A program made the translations under genes and the position numbers. The notes below the pieces were generated by a model that saw nothing but the letters and a program-made list of their open reading frames with translations, did not search any database and was not told the origin of the DNA. Positions 1 through 7,176 of a stretch of 12,218 bases of DNA are shown here, piece after piece (within the stretch, counting starts at the first letter, position 1; every line of letters starts with the position of its first letter). The stretch spans positions 1 to 12,218 of the forward strand of contig JBBIRA010000047.1 of the NCBI GenBank assembly GCA_037442005.1. The letters run 5' to 3'. This DNA comes from Leptospirillum sp037442005 (GTDB taxonomy: Bacteria; Nitrospirota; Leptospirillia; Leptospirillales; Leptospirillaceae).

Positions 1-64
1 CCGCCTGCTAAGCGGATGTGGGGCTAAAACCCCACCCAGGGTTCGAATCCCTGCCTCTCCGCCA
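1..64 (+). tRNA. tRNA-Ser(GCU), 5' part missing
   Basis: This is the 3' part of a serine tRNA cut by the window edge. The anticodon loop CTGCTAA at 5-11 carries anticodon GCT (7-9), which reads AGC/AGU. Bases 1-4 pair with 12-15 as the anticodon stem. A long variable arm (GTGGGG, loop, CCCCAC) is typical of class II tRNAs such as Ser. The T arm is CAGGG-TTCGAAT-CCCTG, followed by seven acceptor bases, discriminator G61 and an encoded CCA at 62-64. The D arm and 5' acceptor strand lie outside the window. Confidence 0.95.
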
Positions 65-159
65 TCATTTTCCTGCTTTGCAATCTGCCTGTCCAGACAA
101 GTCAAAAACCGCATGTGTCCCATTGTTGATTCCACTGTGGCAGGGTCAAGGAGAGTCCC

Positions 160-1086
160 ATGTTTTCGCAAGATCCGGTTCATTTGAAACTCGCCAGTTT
201 CCATGACATGGTTCCTTCGCGTGAACACCAGGAGAAAGTCCTGTTTTCACTGGGAAAAACCCATGTCACGATCGCGGGTATCATCGATTTTTTCCTGATC
301 ATCCTCGTCGGTCTGATCGTTCGCAGGATGGTCATGAAAGCGATGAACCTGAAGGCCGAACGGGAGAGTTCCAGTCAGTCCAGAAACCTCATCTTTCTGG
401 GGTCAAAACTCGCCGGCACACTGGTTCTCTTTATGACAACCCTTTTGGCTCTGGACAATATCGGGGTCAGGCTGACCTCTGTCGAAGGGGTCATCGGCAT
501 GGTGGGGCTGGGGTTCGGAATCGGACTTCAGGGAGTGGCGGCCAACGTGATCGCCCTGGGGGTGATTCTGGCTGAAAAGTCTGTGCAGCCGGGTGACATT
601 GTCGAAATTGACGGCATCATTGGAACGGTCAAAGAGATCAGGCCCAGAAGCACGATCATCATGAGCACCGACAATATCGCCGTGATTGTTCCGAACGGTC
701 ATTTCATTTCGAACAAGGTCATTAACTGGAGCCATCTCGAAACCCGGATCCGGGGCCACGTCAAGGTGGGGGTCGGCATGACCCAGAAAGATCTGACAGC
801 GGCGGTCCGGATCATGAAGGAGCATGCGCAAAATCATCCCCTGATCCTGAAAGATCCGGCGCCGGATGTATGGTTTGCCTCGTTCGGCGAATCAACCTAC
901 GACCTGGATCTGGTATTCTGGATGGGTGATCCGACGGTCCGCTACCAGGTGACGAGCGATCTCGGGTTTTCCCTGTCGAAAGCGTTTGCCGAAGAGGGGG
1001 TCGATGTCCCGTATCCGACAAGGACCCTGTTTGTGAACGGACAAACCGCCGGCTCTTTGGGCCAGACATCGTCGATCAGGGGGTAA
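160..1086 (+). CDS. MscS-family mechanosensitive ion channel
   Basis: A 308 aa inner-membrane channel of the small-conductance mechanosensitive (MscS) family, which opens under membrane tension to release solutes during hypo-osmotic shock. Three hydrophobic segments are visible at about residues 36-54, 77-97 and 108-134. The third has the Gly/Ala-rich pore-lining pattern (VGLGFGIGLQGVAANVIALG) followed by the family's beta-domain start (residues 143-190: QPGDIVEIDG, TVKEI, DNIAVIVPNG, VINWS). The C-terminal part ends with a VPYPTRTLFV stretch, as in the alpha/beta domain of MscS proteins. Length is close to the 286 aa E. coli protein. The ATG has AAGGAG (148-153) six bases upstream, so the start is well supported. 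The gene lies 95 bases after a tRNA and converges on prfC, with the two coding ends overlapping by 11 bases. No clear promoter was seen in 65-159. Confidence 0.93.
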   Translation: MFSQDPVHLKLASFHDMVPSREHQEKVLFSLGKTHVTIAGIIDFFLIILVGLIVRRMVMKAMNLKAERESSSQSRNLIFLGSKLAGTLVLFMTTLLALDNIGVRLTSVEGVIGMVGLGFGIGLQGVAANVIALGVILAEKSVQPGDIVEIDGIIGTVKEIRPRSTIIMSTDNIAVIVPNGHFISNKVINWSHLETRIRGHVKVGVGMTQKDLTAAVRIMKEHAQNHPLILKDPAPDVWFASFGESTYDLDLVFWMGDPTVRYQVTSDLGFSLSKAFAEEGVDVPYPTRTLFVNGQTAGSLGQTSSIRG

Positions 1087-2713
1087 AGGCTCTGGGGGAT
1101 GTTCCGTGGAATTCGAGTTTCGGATATTTTTCCACGGCGTAACGGAGCGCCCATTCGTTTCTGAACAGGGCGACCGGTTTTTTGTCCTGATCATAGACCA
1201 GGAGCGTGTCGAGCGTTCCCGAGAGCGCCCGGATCAGCGAGGGATCTCCAGTGATCCACCGGACCCGGTCATACCCGATGGGCTCAAGCTTCACCGGGAC
1301 CTTGTACTCATGTAACAGCCGGAATTTCAACACGTCAAACTGCAACACCCCCACCGCGCCGACAATCATGTCCCTTTCCCCATCCGGATCCATGCTGAAA
1401 ATCTGGATACCTCCCTCCTGGGCGATCTGGAGCAGTCCTTTGTTCATGTGTTTCCGTTTAAGGGGATCCTCGATCCGGATCCGGGAAAAATACTCGGGAG
1501 AGAAGTGGGGGATGCCCTCGAAGGTGAAGGTACCCTTTTCGCACAAGGTGTCTCCAATGTGAAAAACGCCCGGATCGTGGAGGCCGACGATGTCTCCGGG
1601 AAAGGCTTCATCAACCAGTTCCCGGCGCTGTCCCAGAAACTGAAGCGTTTTTGTCAGCTTGAGCTCCTGTCCGGTATTGTTGTTCCGGACAGACATGCCT
1701 TTTTTGAATTTTCCCGAGACAACTCTTAAAAAGGCAAACCGGTCACGGTGCTGGGGATCCATGTTGGCCTGGATCTTGAAAATAAACCCCGAAAAAACGG
1801 GATTATCGGGTTCGATGGGGCCCTGAGAGGATGGCCGGGGCTGGGGCGGGGGAATGAGCGGGAGGAATCCTTCAAGGAACATTTCCACCCCGAAATTGTT
1901 CAGGGCACTTCCGAAAAAGACAGGGGTCACCTCTCCCTTCATGAACAGGGCCGGATCCCAGAGATCCTGGTCCATCAGGAGGAGCTCCCGTTCTTCGGTA
2001 AAGGTGTTTGATAGACCGATGGATTCCAGCACCCGGAACAGGTCGGGGTCGCCGTCCGGAAGAATCCTTTCGTCGGATTTGAGGCTTCCATGTTCCTGGG
2101 AAATGAACAGATGGGAGGTTCCATCGATCAGGTCATGAACTCCCCGGAAATCTCTTCCGGTTCCGATGGGCCAGTTTCGGGGAATGGCCCGGATGCCCAG
2201 TGTCCGTTCGATCTCCGCCAGAAGGTCCATGGGAGGAACCCCTTCCCGGTCGACCTTGTTGATAAAGGTGACAATGGGGAGGTTCCTGAGTCGTGCGACT
2301 TCAAAGAGCTTCAGCGTCTGGGGTTCGATGCCTTTAGCGCCGTCAAGAAGCATGATGACGGAATCCACGGCTTCCAGCGTCCGGTACGTGTCTTCGCTGA
2401 AATCCTTGTGACCCGGCGTGTCGAGGATGTTGATCCCGTATCCCTGGTAATCGAACTGCAGAGCGCTGGAGGTGACGCTGATTCCCCTTTGCCGTTCGAT
2501 CTCCATCCAGTCGCTGGTGGCATGACGTTGGGCTTTCCGGCTTTTGATCGATCCGGCCACATGGATGGCTCCCCCATAGAGAAGCAGTTTTTCCGTGAGG
2601 GTTGTTTTTCCGGCATCCGGATGGGAAATGATGGCAAAGGTCCGTCGCCGGCTGATGGCCCCGGCCAGCTCTTCCTCCGCTTTCAGTGTGGAGTCCGCTG
2701 GAGAATGCTCCAT
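1076..2713 (-). CDS. prfC: Peptide chain release factor 3 (RF3)
   Basis: A 545 aa translational GTPase that recycles RF1/RF2 from the ribosome after stop-codon hydrolysis. Motifs in order: P-loop HPDAGKTT (about 31-38), switch region with QRGISVTSS (75-83), DTPGHKDFSEDTYRTLEAVD (98-117, the RF3/EF-G G3 motif) and INKVDREG (151-158, G4). The EDTYRTLEAVDS stretch and SRKAQRHATSDWMEIERQRG distinguish RF3 from EF-G. E. coli RF3 is 529 aa, so the length is normal. The ATG start has AAAGGA (2721-2726) seven bases upstream. It is the last gene of the dnaX-ybaB-recR run, 39 bases after recR, and its stop overlaps the end of the convergent mscS gene. A perfect hairpin lies in the recR-prfC gap. Confidence 0.97.
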   Translation of the reverse strand: MEHSPADSTLKAEEELAGAISRRRTFAIISHPDAGKTTLTEKLLLYGGAIHVAGSIKSRKAQRHATSDWMEIERQRGISVTSSALQFDYQGYGINILDTPGHKDFSEDTYRTLEAVDSVIMLLDGAKGIEPQTLKLFEVARLRNLPIVTFINKVDREGVPPMDLLAEIERTLGIRAIPRNWPIGTGRDFRGVHDLIDGTSHLFISQEHGSLKSDERILPDGDPDLFRVLESIGLSNTFTEERELLLMDQDLWDPALFMKGEVTPVFFGSALNNFGVEMFLEGFLPLIPPPQPRPSSQGPIEPDNPVFSGFIFKIQANMDPQHRDRFAFLRVVSGKFKKGMSVRNNNTGQELKLTKTLQFLGQRRELVDEAFPGDIVGLHDPGVFHIGDTLCEKGTFTFEGIPHFSPEYFSRIRIEDPLKRKHMNKGLLQIAQEGGIQIFSMDPDGERDMIVGAVGVLQFDVLKFRLLHEYKVPVKLEPIGYDRVRWITGDPSLIRALSGTLDTLLVYDQDKKPVALFRNEWALRYAVEKYPKLEFHGTSPRAFTP

Positions 2714-2730
2714 AAAATCATCCTTTCTCT

Positions 2731-2747
2731 GGGCAGAAACGCTGCCC
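2731..2747 (-). other. Intercistronic hairpin between recR and prfC
   Basis: GGGCAG, a five-base loop and CTGCCC form a perfect 6-bp stem (2731-2736 with 2742-2747) between the recR stop and the prfC ribosome-binding site. No T-run follows on the minus strand, so it is not an intrinsic terminator. It may affect mRNA processing or prfC translation, but that is inference. Confidence 0.5.
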
Positions 2748-2752
2748 GTGGG

Positions 2753-3400
2753 TTACATGGACCGGCGGCCTTCGACCGAACGGATGAGCGTCATATCGTC
2801 AACATATTCGAGTTCGAGTCCGACAGGAATCCCGAAGGCAATCCGGCTGACCCTGATGCCCAGAGGCTTGAACAGACGGGAAAGATAGAGTGCCGTGGCT
2901 TCCCCTTCCGTTGTGGGCGAGGTGGCCACGATGATTTCCCTGACATTGCCTGTTTCCACCCGGGAGATCAGTTCCCGGATCCTGATGGCATCGGGGCCGA
3001 TCCCATCGAGGGGAGACAGCCGGCCCATGAGGACATGATAGAGCCCCCTGAACTCGCCCGATCGCTCAACGGCATACAGTGTCTGGACGTCCTCAACGGC
3101 CATGACCAGTCCATCGTCTCTTGACGGGTCCCGGCACAGGCTGCAGAGGGTGTCCTCGGGACTGTCGCCGGAGGAGACCTCCCGGATGTTCTGGCAAAGG
3201 GAGCACAGGACGAGTGCTTCCTTCATCAGGGAGAGGCTTCTGGAGAGGGCCAGGACCTCCTCATCCGACGATTTCAGGAGGTGAAAAGCCAGTTTGGTTG
3301 CGGTCCGGACCCCTATCCCGGGAAGTGTCCGAAGGGCTTCGATGACCCGGTAAAACGGAGCGGGGTAGGGAGAGTGGGGGGCACCCGTCTTGTGTTGCAT
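2753..3400 (-). CDS. recR: Recombination mediator protein RecR
   Basis: A 215 aa DNA-binding protein of the RecFOR pathway, which loads RecA at single-strand gaps. Visible in order: helix-hairpin-helix (about 25-42, LRTLPGIGVRTATKLAFHLL), a four-cysteine zinc finger (C66, C69, C86, C89), then a Toprim domain (about 95-190) with VMAVEDVQTLYAVE and IVATSPTTEGEATALYL. The C-terminal signature GIPVGLELEYVDDMTL replaces the more usual GlPvGgdleY pattern. Length is normal (E. coli 201 aa). The ATG at 3400 lies 9 bases after the ybaB stop and has no strong Shine-Dalgarno, so translation is probably coupled to ybaB. It lies in the conserved dnaX-ybaB-recR order. Confidence 0.97.
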   Translation of the reverse strand: MQHKTGAPHSPYPAPFYRVIEALRTLPGIGVRTATKLAFHLLKSSDEEVLALSRSLSLMKEALVLCSLCQNIREVSSGDSPEDTLCSLCRDPSRDDGLVMAVEDVQTLYAVERSGEFRGLYHVLMGRLSPLDGIGPDAIRIRELISRVETGNVREIIVATSPTTEGEATALYLSRLFKPLGIRVSRIAFGIPVGLELEYVDDMTLIRSVEGRRSM

Positions 3401-3409
3401 GGATGGTTG

Positions 3410-3727
3410 TCAGATTCCGGGAAAGCCGGGCAGACCGCCACCCATGCCGGAGGCTTCAAGCATGGACCGGGTCATCAGGGTTCTGGCTTTTTCACCCGCC
3501 TGGTTTACGGCCGTGATGAGGAGATGTTCGAGCTCTTCCCGTGAGGCTGACTGATGAATGGCCGGACTGATGCTGATCGACAGGATCTCGGATTTTCCGT
3601 TCATGGTGACGATGATCCCGTCGTCTCTTCCCGCGATTCCTGTCAGGCGGGCACTTTGAAGCTCCTCCTGAACCTGTCCGATCTTGCTTTTCATTTCCAT
3701 GGCTTTTTTCAGGAAATCAGGCATCAT
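3410..3727 (-). CDS. ybaB: YbaB/EbfC-family nucleoid-associated protein
   Basis: A 105 aa DNA-binding nucleoid protein of the YbaB/EbfC family. The N-terminal helix (MPDFLKKAMEMKSKIGQVQEEL), the GIAGRDDGIIVTMNGKSEILSISISP beta core and the LEHLLITAVNQAGEKA helix are family hallmarks, as is the Gly/Pro-rich tail (GMGGGLPGFPGI). A TTG at 3733 also opens the frame, but GGAGG (3735-3739) ends one base before that TTG and seven bases before the ATG at 3727, so 3727 is chosen; a second ATG follows at 3724. It sits 18 bases after dnaX and 9 bases before recR, as in many bacteria. Position supports a link to replication and repair, but the exact role of the family is still debated. Confidence 0.95.
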   Translation of the reverse strand: MMPDFLKKAMEMKSKIGQVQEELQSARLTGIAGRDDGIIVTMNGKSEILSISISPAIHQSASREELEHLLITAVNQAGEKARTLMTRSMLEASGMGGGLPGFPGI

Positions 3728-3734
3728 GGCCAAG

Positions 3735-3739
3735 CCTCC
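3735..3739 (-). promoter_or_regulatory. Shine-Dalgarno deciding the ybaB start
   Basis: GGAGG on the minus strand, seven bases before the ATG at 3727 and only one base before the alternative TTG at 3733. It lies in the 18-base dnaX-ybaB gap and favours the ATG. Confidence 0.8.
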
Positions 3740-3745
3740 AGTCTG

Positions 3746-5377
3746 TTATTCGTTGGTGTTGTTGTCTGTTCCGGAATGGTTTCGTACCGAGATGACTTCG
3801 GCCCCGAAAATGGTCTGGGCTTCTTTGACAAGAGGATGGTTCCGGGCCTGGTCTGCGGGAGAGGTTGCCTTGTTGTCTCCTGTGGCACCCTGGACCCTGG
3901 TCAGGATCGTGACAGGATGGCCCTCCACCTTTTCAAGACTCTCTTTGAGGCGGGGGATCTGTTCCTTGACACGGCTTTCAAAAAAGGCTTTCGAAACCAG
4001 TATTGTCAATGATTGGGGATCTGTCCTCTGGATCTGGCATCCTTCGAGAAGTTCCCTGTCATGGGGTTCAAGTCCACGGATTCCCCGGAGAAACCGTTTC
4101 CAGTCCGAAGGAAGGCGAAGGTCTGCGGGGGAGTCCGTTTCAATGGCGGTGGGCTTTTGTTCTTTGGGTGTTTCCCGGGCCGGGGGGATCTCTTTTCCCG
4201 GGAGATTGGCTGCGGGCAATTCCGCCTTGAGTGCCGGGGGGCTATTTTTCAGGACGGCAAGGATGTCGGCAAGGGGTTGCGCATCCTTCAGGTGACAGAT
4301 GCGGCACAGGATGAGGAGAAAGGTGATGGAGGGCTGGGGAGAACGCCGGAGCTCCTCTTCTCCTCTCACTAAAAGGGTCAGCATCTGCTCCAGAAAGATT
4401 TCCGACCGTGATACGGTCTGAAAAGAGGGTGGAACGGATTCTCCTGGCCACTCAAACGGATTTTCGGTCAGCGGGATGGCAAGAACGGTTGACAAAAGAA
4501 GATCCCGGGTCCGTTTTGAAAGGGTCTTGAGCTGATTTCTGGGGTCAATTCCGATTGAAAGGAGGCTTTCGGCCTGTTTCAGCGTGTTGGCCAGGTGGCC
4601 GGAAAGCAGGCTGTCGAGCAGGTCACGCTCAAGATTCGCCGGCGCCATTCCCAGAAAGAGGGAGATGTCCTCCAGGGAAATTCCCCCATGGGAAAGGGCG
4701 CGAACCTGATCGGTGAGGCTCAGGGCATCCCTGAGACTTCCTTCTGCTGCCCGGGAAAGAAGGTTCAGAACCTCAGGCGAAAAATCGAGGTTTTCCGCCT
4801 GACAGATTTTCTCAAGCTGATGGTGGATCTCCGGTACGGTGAGATTCCTGAAGCGGAAATGCTGGCATCGGGACTGGATGGTGTCAGGAACCTTGTGGGC
4901 TTCGGTGGTGGCAAAGATGAAGATGACATGGGCCGGCGGCTCTTCAAGCGTTTTCAGAAGGGCATTAAAGGCCGCCGTCGACAGCATGTGCACTTCATCG
5001 ATGATGTAAATGCGGGCTCTTCCTGAAAAGGGAAGAAAATGAATGCCTTCCCGGAGCGCCCGGATATCATCGACACTCGTATTGGAGGCACCGTCAATTT
5101 CCATGACATCCGCGGATCCCCCCCGGGCAATGTCAATACAGGATGAGCAGACAAGACAGGGAAAAGCGGTGGGACCTTCCTTGCAATTGATGGATTTGGC
5201 CAGCAGTCTGGCGACCGTTGTTTTCCCCACGCCTCTGTCGCCGGAGAAAAGATAGGCCTGCGGGAGTGTTTTCGCCTTGAGAGCATAGGTGATTGCCTTA
5301 AAGACGGACTCCTGACCAACAAGTTCGGAGAATGTCTGAGGACGCCATTTCCGGGCGAGTGACATGACAGTGGACAT
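3746..5377 (-). CDS. dnaX: DNA polymerase III subunit gamma/tau
   Basis: A 543 aa AAA+ clamp-loader ATPase subunit that loads the sliding clamp and holds the polymerase core. From the chosen ATG: SLARKWRPQTFSELVGQ (6-22), Walker A GDRGVGKTT (46-54), a four-cysteine zinc site (C65, C74, C77, C80), Walker B IIDEVHML (125-132), LLKTLEEPP (140-148) and the SRC arginine-finger motif (169-171). The C-terminal 200 residues are divergent, as expected for tau. The frame is open back to 5599, but that stretch reads through the SRP RNA and a tRNA gene, so it cannot be protein; MSTVMSLARKWRP matches where DnaX proteins begin. The ATG at 5365 is an alternative, and neither has a strong Shine-Dalgarno. No A-AAA-AAG slippery heptamer was found, so a frameshifted gamma form is not supported by that signal. 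Confidence 0.96.
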   Translation of the reverse strand: MSTVMSLARKWRPQTFSELVGQESVFKAITYALKAKTLPQAYLFSGDRGVGKTTVARLLAKSINCKEGPTAFPCLVCSSCIDIARGGSADVMEIDGASNTSVDDIRALREGIHFLPFSGRARIYIIDEVHMLSTAAFNALLKTLEEPPAHVIFIFATTEAHKVPDTIQSRCQHFRFRNLTVPEIHHQLEKICQAENLDFSPEVLNLLSRAAEGSLRDALSLTDQVRALSHGGISLEDISLFLGMAPANLERDLLDSLLSGHLANTLKQAESLLSIGIDPRNQLKTLSKRTRDLLLSTVLAIPLTENPFEWPGESVPPSFQTVSRSEIFLEQMLTLLVRGEEELRRSPQPSITFLLILCRICHLKDAQPLADILAVLKNSPPALKAELPAANLPGKEIPPARETPKEQKPTAIETDSPADLRLPSDWKRFLRGIRGLEPHDRELLEGCQIQRTDPQSLTILVSKAFFESRVKEQIPRLKESLEKVEGHPVTILTRVQGATGDNKATSPADQARNHPLVKEAQTIFGAEVISVRNHSGTDNNTNE

Positions 5378-5416
5378 TGTCGGGATCCAATCGGGGGAGC
5401 TGTCGGGAGGCCCTCG

Positions 5417-5524
5417 GAGGGAGACCAGGTGATTCCGGGGCACACTGAACGATCCGCTACCGTTGCTTCCTTCCGGACCTGGCGGAGTTTGCGGTGCTCT
5501 GTTGCACGGAGCCTGGCCCCCCCC
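5417..5524 (-). ncRNA. ffs: Signal recognition particle RNA (4.5S-type)
   Basis: The RNA of the signal recognition particle, which binds Ffh and targets nascent membrane and secreted proteins. The universally conserved domain IV tip is explicit on the minus strand: CCAGGTCCGGAAGGAAGCA (about 5482-5464), with TCC (5477-5475), GGAA tetraloop (5474-5471) and GGA (5470-5468). TCCGC (5486-5482) pairs with GCGGA (5457-5453). The conserved 3' strand GTGTGCCCCGGAATCACCTGG is also present. The ends close into a 13-bp helix with G-U pairs: GGGGGGGGCCAGG (5524-5512) with CCTGGTCTCCCTC (5429-5417). At about 108 bases it is the short Gram-negative form. It lies between tRNA-Ser and dnaX, as scr does in B. 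subtilis. No T-run terminator follows, so it may be processed from a tRNA-SRP-dnaX transcript. Ends are set from the helix and may be off by a few bases. Confidence 0.93.
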
Positions 5525-5553
5525 GGAAGGTCTCCGCAGTCCTGGGGGAAAAA

Positions 5554-5646
5554 TGGCGGAGAGAGAGGGATTCGAACCCTCGAGGCACTTTTTAGGCACC
5601 TACACGATTTCCAGTCGTGCTCCTTCGGCCGCTCGGACATCTCTCC
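5554..5646 (-). tRNA. tRNA-Ser(GGA)
   Basis: A complete 93-base serine tRNA with encoded CCA. Acceptor GGAGAGA (5646-5640) pairs with TCTCTCC (5564-5558), with discriminator G (5557) and CCA at 5556-5554. Anticodon stem CACGA/TCGTG encloses loop CTGGAAA, anticodon GGA, reading UCC/UCU. A long variable arm (GTGCC ... AGTGCC region) marks class II. The T arm is GAGGG-TTCGAAT-CCCTC (5581-5565). It lies about 30 bases before the SRP RNA on the same strand, so the two are probably made on one transcript. Confidence 0.97.
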
Positions 5647-5690
5647 AGTTGACCCCATCAAACTTTTGTATGGAGGACAATAATCTCGAA

Positions 5691-5719
5691 AGGATAGCTG
5701 AATCATTTGAAAAACTCAA
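5691..5719 (-). promoter_or_regulatory. Candidate sigma-70 promoter for tRNA-Ser / SRP RNA / dnaX
   Basis: On the minus strand TTGAGT (5719-5714) and TATCCT (5696-5691) are separated by 17 bases, each matching four of six consensus positions. The start would fall near 5684, about 38 bases before the tRNA. The region between tolC and the tRNA is AT-richer than its surroundings, which fits a promoter. Confidence 0.4.
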
Positions 5720-5723
5720 GAAT

Positions 5724-5741
5724 AGCGATCGCTCAATCGCT
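5724..5741 (-). other. Perfect 6-bp inverted repeat between tolC and tRNA-Ser
   Basis: AGCGAT (5724-5729) and ATCGCT (5736-5741) form a hairpin with a six-base loop, and the first arm overlaps the palindrome AGCGATCGCT (5724-5733). On the minus strand a T5 run (5715-5711) follows, but about nine bases after the stem, so it is at best a weak terminator of the tolC operon. It could equally be an operator just upstream of the candidate promoter. Confidence 0.3.
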
Positions 5742-5765
5742 TATGGGCAAAACATTGTTTGAACG

Positions 5766-5791
5766 CGGATGTTCAGGGGGCATCCGTTTTT
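5766..5791 (+). terminator. Plus-strand intrinsic-terminator-like hairpin
   Basis: CGGATG (5766-5771), a nine-base loop and CATCCG (5781-5786) are followed directly by five T (5787-5791). The structure reads as a terminator only on the plus strand, where no gene precedes it; on the minus strand it spans the tolC stop without a following T-run. It could block antisense transcription into tolC. Confidence 0.4.
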
Positions 5792-7176
5792 GTAAGCCAT
5801 CGTGCGGATCCGGTCTGGGCTTTCAGGTCGGAAAGGGCCTGATAATAGGCAATCAGGCTTCTAAACCGGTTGTACCTGGTCCGATGGAGATTGTTGACCG
5901 AGGTGCTCAGATAGAGAAACGGGATGCGTTGTGTTTCGTAGCCGGAAAGGGACAGGCGAAAGGCCAGGTCCGCATCGGGAAACAGATCCCGGTCATTGAT
6001 CCGGAACGCCCGCCAGGCCACAAGAACTCTGGTCAATGCATTCAGCGTATTGGTTCTGGCCAGGCTCTGATTCCAGGCCATCAGCCATTTTTTCCGGGAA
6101 ACGGTCAGCTCCAGGGCCCGGACTCGGGGGTGTTGGCTGATCGGGGCAAAAATCGGAAGGTTAATTCCGGCTCCCAGGGTGTAGCAGTTGGTGTTGGCAA
6201 AGCTATAGCAGGAGAACTCTCCCAGGCTTCCTGTCAAACGAAAGTCTGGAAGATAATCCATGCGGGCTCTTGAAAGCTTGTCCCGGGAGAGAGTCAGGGA
6301 TGTTTCCAGTTGCTCGAGATCGGGCCTGTTGAGTGTCAGGAACCGGTTCAGATCCCCGATCCGGTGAATGTCAGGCAGGGTATCGCCGGGGGGGCGGACA
6401 GACCGGATGGTCGTCGGTGTGTCGGGGGGGAGGTTCAGAAGTGTATTGAGATTTCGTCTGGCGGAGAGAAGACTGATTTGCAGGGCAACTCTCCGGAGCC
6501 GGGCATTCCTGACCGCATTTTTAGCGGACAGGTAGTCGAGCAGAGGGGCTTTCCCGGCACCCGCCTGGATGCGGGCAATAGCCATGACCTGTGTGAGCCA
6601 GGAAATGAGTCGGGTGTTTTCCTTGAGTCTCCTTTGGGCCAGAAGAAAGGTATAACAAGCCTGTTCTGTCTGGTTTGTGAGGAGTCGTCGCTGGTCCTTG
6701 AGACTTTCTCCGGCCATCCGGGAGCGGTCTTTCAGAATGGTTTCGTCGGTGAGGGATTTCCCGGGAAAGAGAACATTCTGGAACAGTGACCATCCTGTTC
6801 CGGATCCGTTCGGGGTTCCCGGGCCGTTGTTGCCCTGGCCGTAAAGAAATTCGACGGTGGGGTTTGATGGAACAAGCGCCGTCCGGACAAGGGGCTTTTG
6901 GGACTGCCAGAGTGAATGGGCAGCCTGGAGGGAGGGATTGCGTTCCAGCGCGACACGGACCGCTTCTCTGACAGACAGTGTTGCGGGAGGAAAGAGGGAT
7001 TCTCCTCCTTCGGCCCATCCGGGTCCGGGACACAGAATCAGAAAGAGTATCAGAAGCCGGAACCCTGCCCCCAAAAAGGGGGTAAAGAACACTTTCCGGG
7101 CCAAAAAAATTTTCCGGAACGGGAGCGTCCGGAGGAATTTCTCAGGGAGTGGCAGGGATGAGAAGTCTGGACGCAT
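5773..7176 (-). CDS. TolC-family outer membrane efflux channel
   Basis: A 467 aa outer-membrane protein of the TolC/OEP family, the exit duct of tripartite efflux pumps or type I secretion. It begins with a basic region and a hydrophobic core (about 38-50), with likely signal-peptidase I cleavage after GWA (residue 55). The mature start LSVREAVRVALERNPSLQAA (67-86) is the classic OEP opening. The two OEP halves are long amphipathic helices with strand segments such as GWSLFQNVLFPGKS and the second-half TLGAGINLPIF. No adaptor or inner-membrane pump is in the window, so the substrate is unknown. The ATG at 7176 overlaps the tusB-like gene by 35 bases, and its nearest GGAGG (7195-7199) is 18 bases away. 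A TTG at 7104 would give a shorter, more usual signal peptide (MARKVFFTPF...). Confidence 0.9.
   Translation of the reverse strand: MRPDFSSLPLPEKFLRTLPFRKIFLARKVFFTPFLGAGFRLLILFLILCPGPGWAEGGESLFPPATLSVREAVRVALERNPSLQAAHSLWQSQKPLVRTALVPSNPTVEFLYGQGNNGPGTPNGSGTGWSLFQNVLFPGKSLTDETILKDRSRMAGESLKDQRRLLTNQTEQACYTFLLAQRRLKENTRLISWLTQVMAIARIQAGAGKAPLLDYLSAKNAVRNARLRRVALQISLLSARRNLNTLLNLPPDTPTTIRSVRPPGDTLPDIHRIGDLNRFLTLNRPDLEQLETSLTLSRDKLSRARMDYLPDFRLTGSLGEFSCYSFANTNCYTLGAGINLPIFAPISQHPRVRALELTVSRKKWLMAWNQSLARTNTLNALTRVLVAWRAFRINDRDLFPDADLAFRLSLSGYETQRIPFLYLSTSVNNLHRTRYNRFRSLIAYYQALSDLKAQTGSARWLTKTDAP

Noticed and set aside
2090..3124. Long 344-codon open frame on the plus strand opposite prfC and recR
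   Set aside because: It spans two well-identified genes on the other strand, has no family-like motifs and no start signal; high GC in the third codon position of the opposite strand explains it.
3746..5377. Programmed frameshift in dnaX producing gamma
   Set aside because: Reading the minus strand of the gene I found no A-AAA-AAG heptamer; the only long runs are a T6 within an in-frame Phe-Phe pair and an A5, neither with a convincing slip context.
5378..5599. 74-residue N-terminal extension of DnaX
   Set aside because: It translates the SRP RNA and the 3' part of tRNA-Ser, and the DnaX family signature begins only a few residues after ATG 5377.
5725..5732. GCGATCGC, resembling the cyanobacterial HIP1 octamer
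   Set aside because: It was seen once only, and nothing else suggests a cyanobacterium; treated as part of a local inverted repeat.
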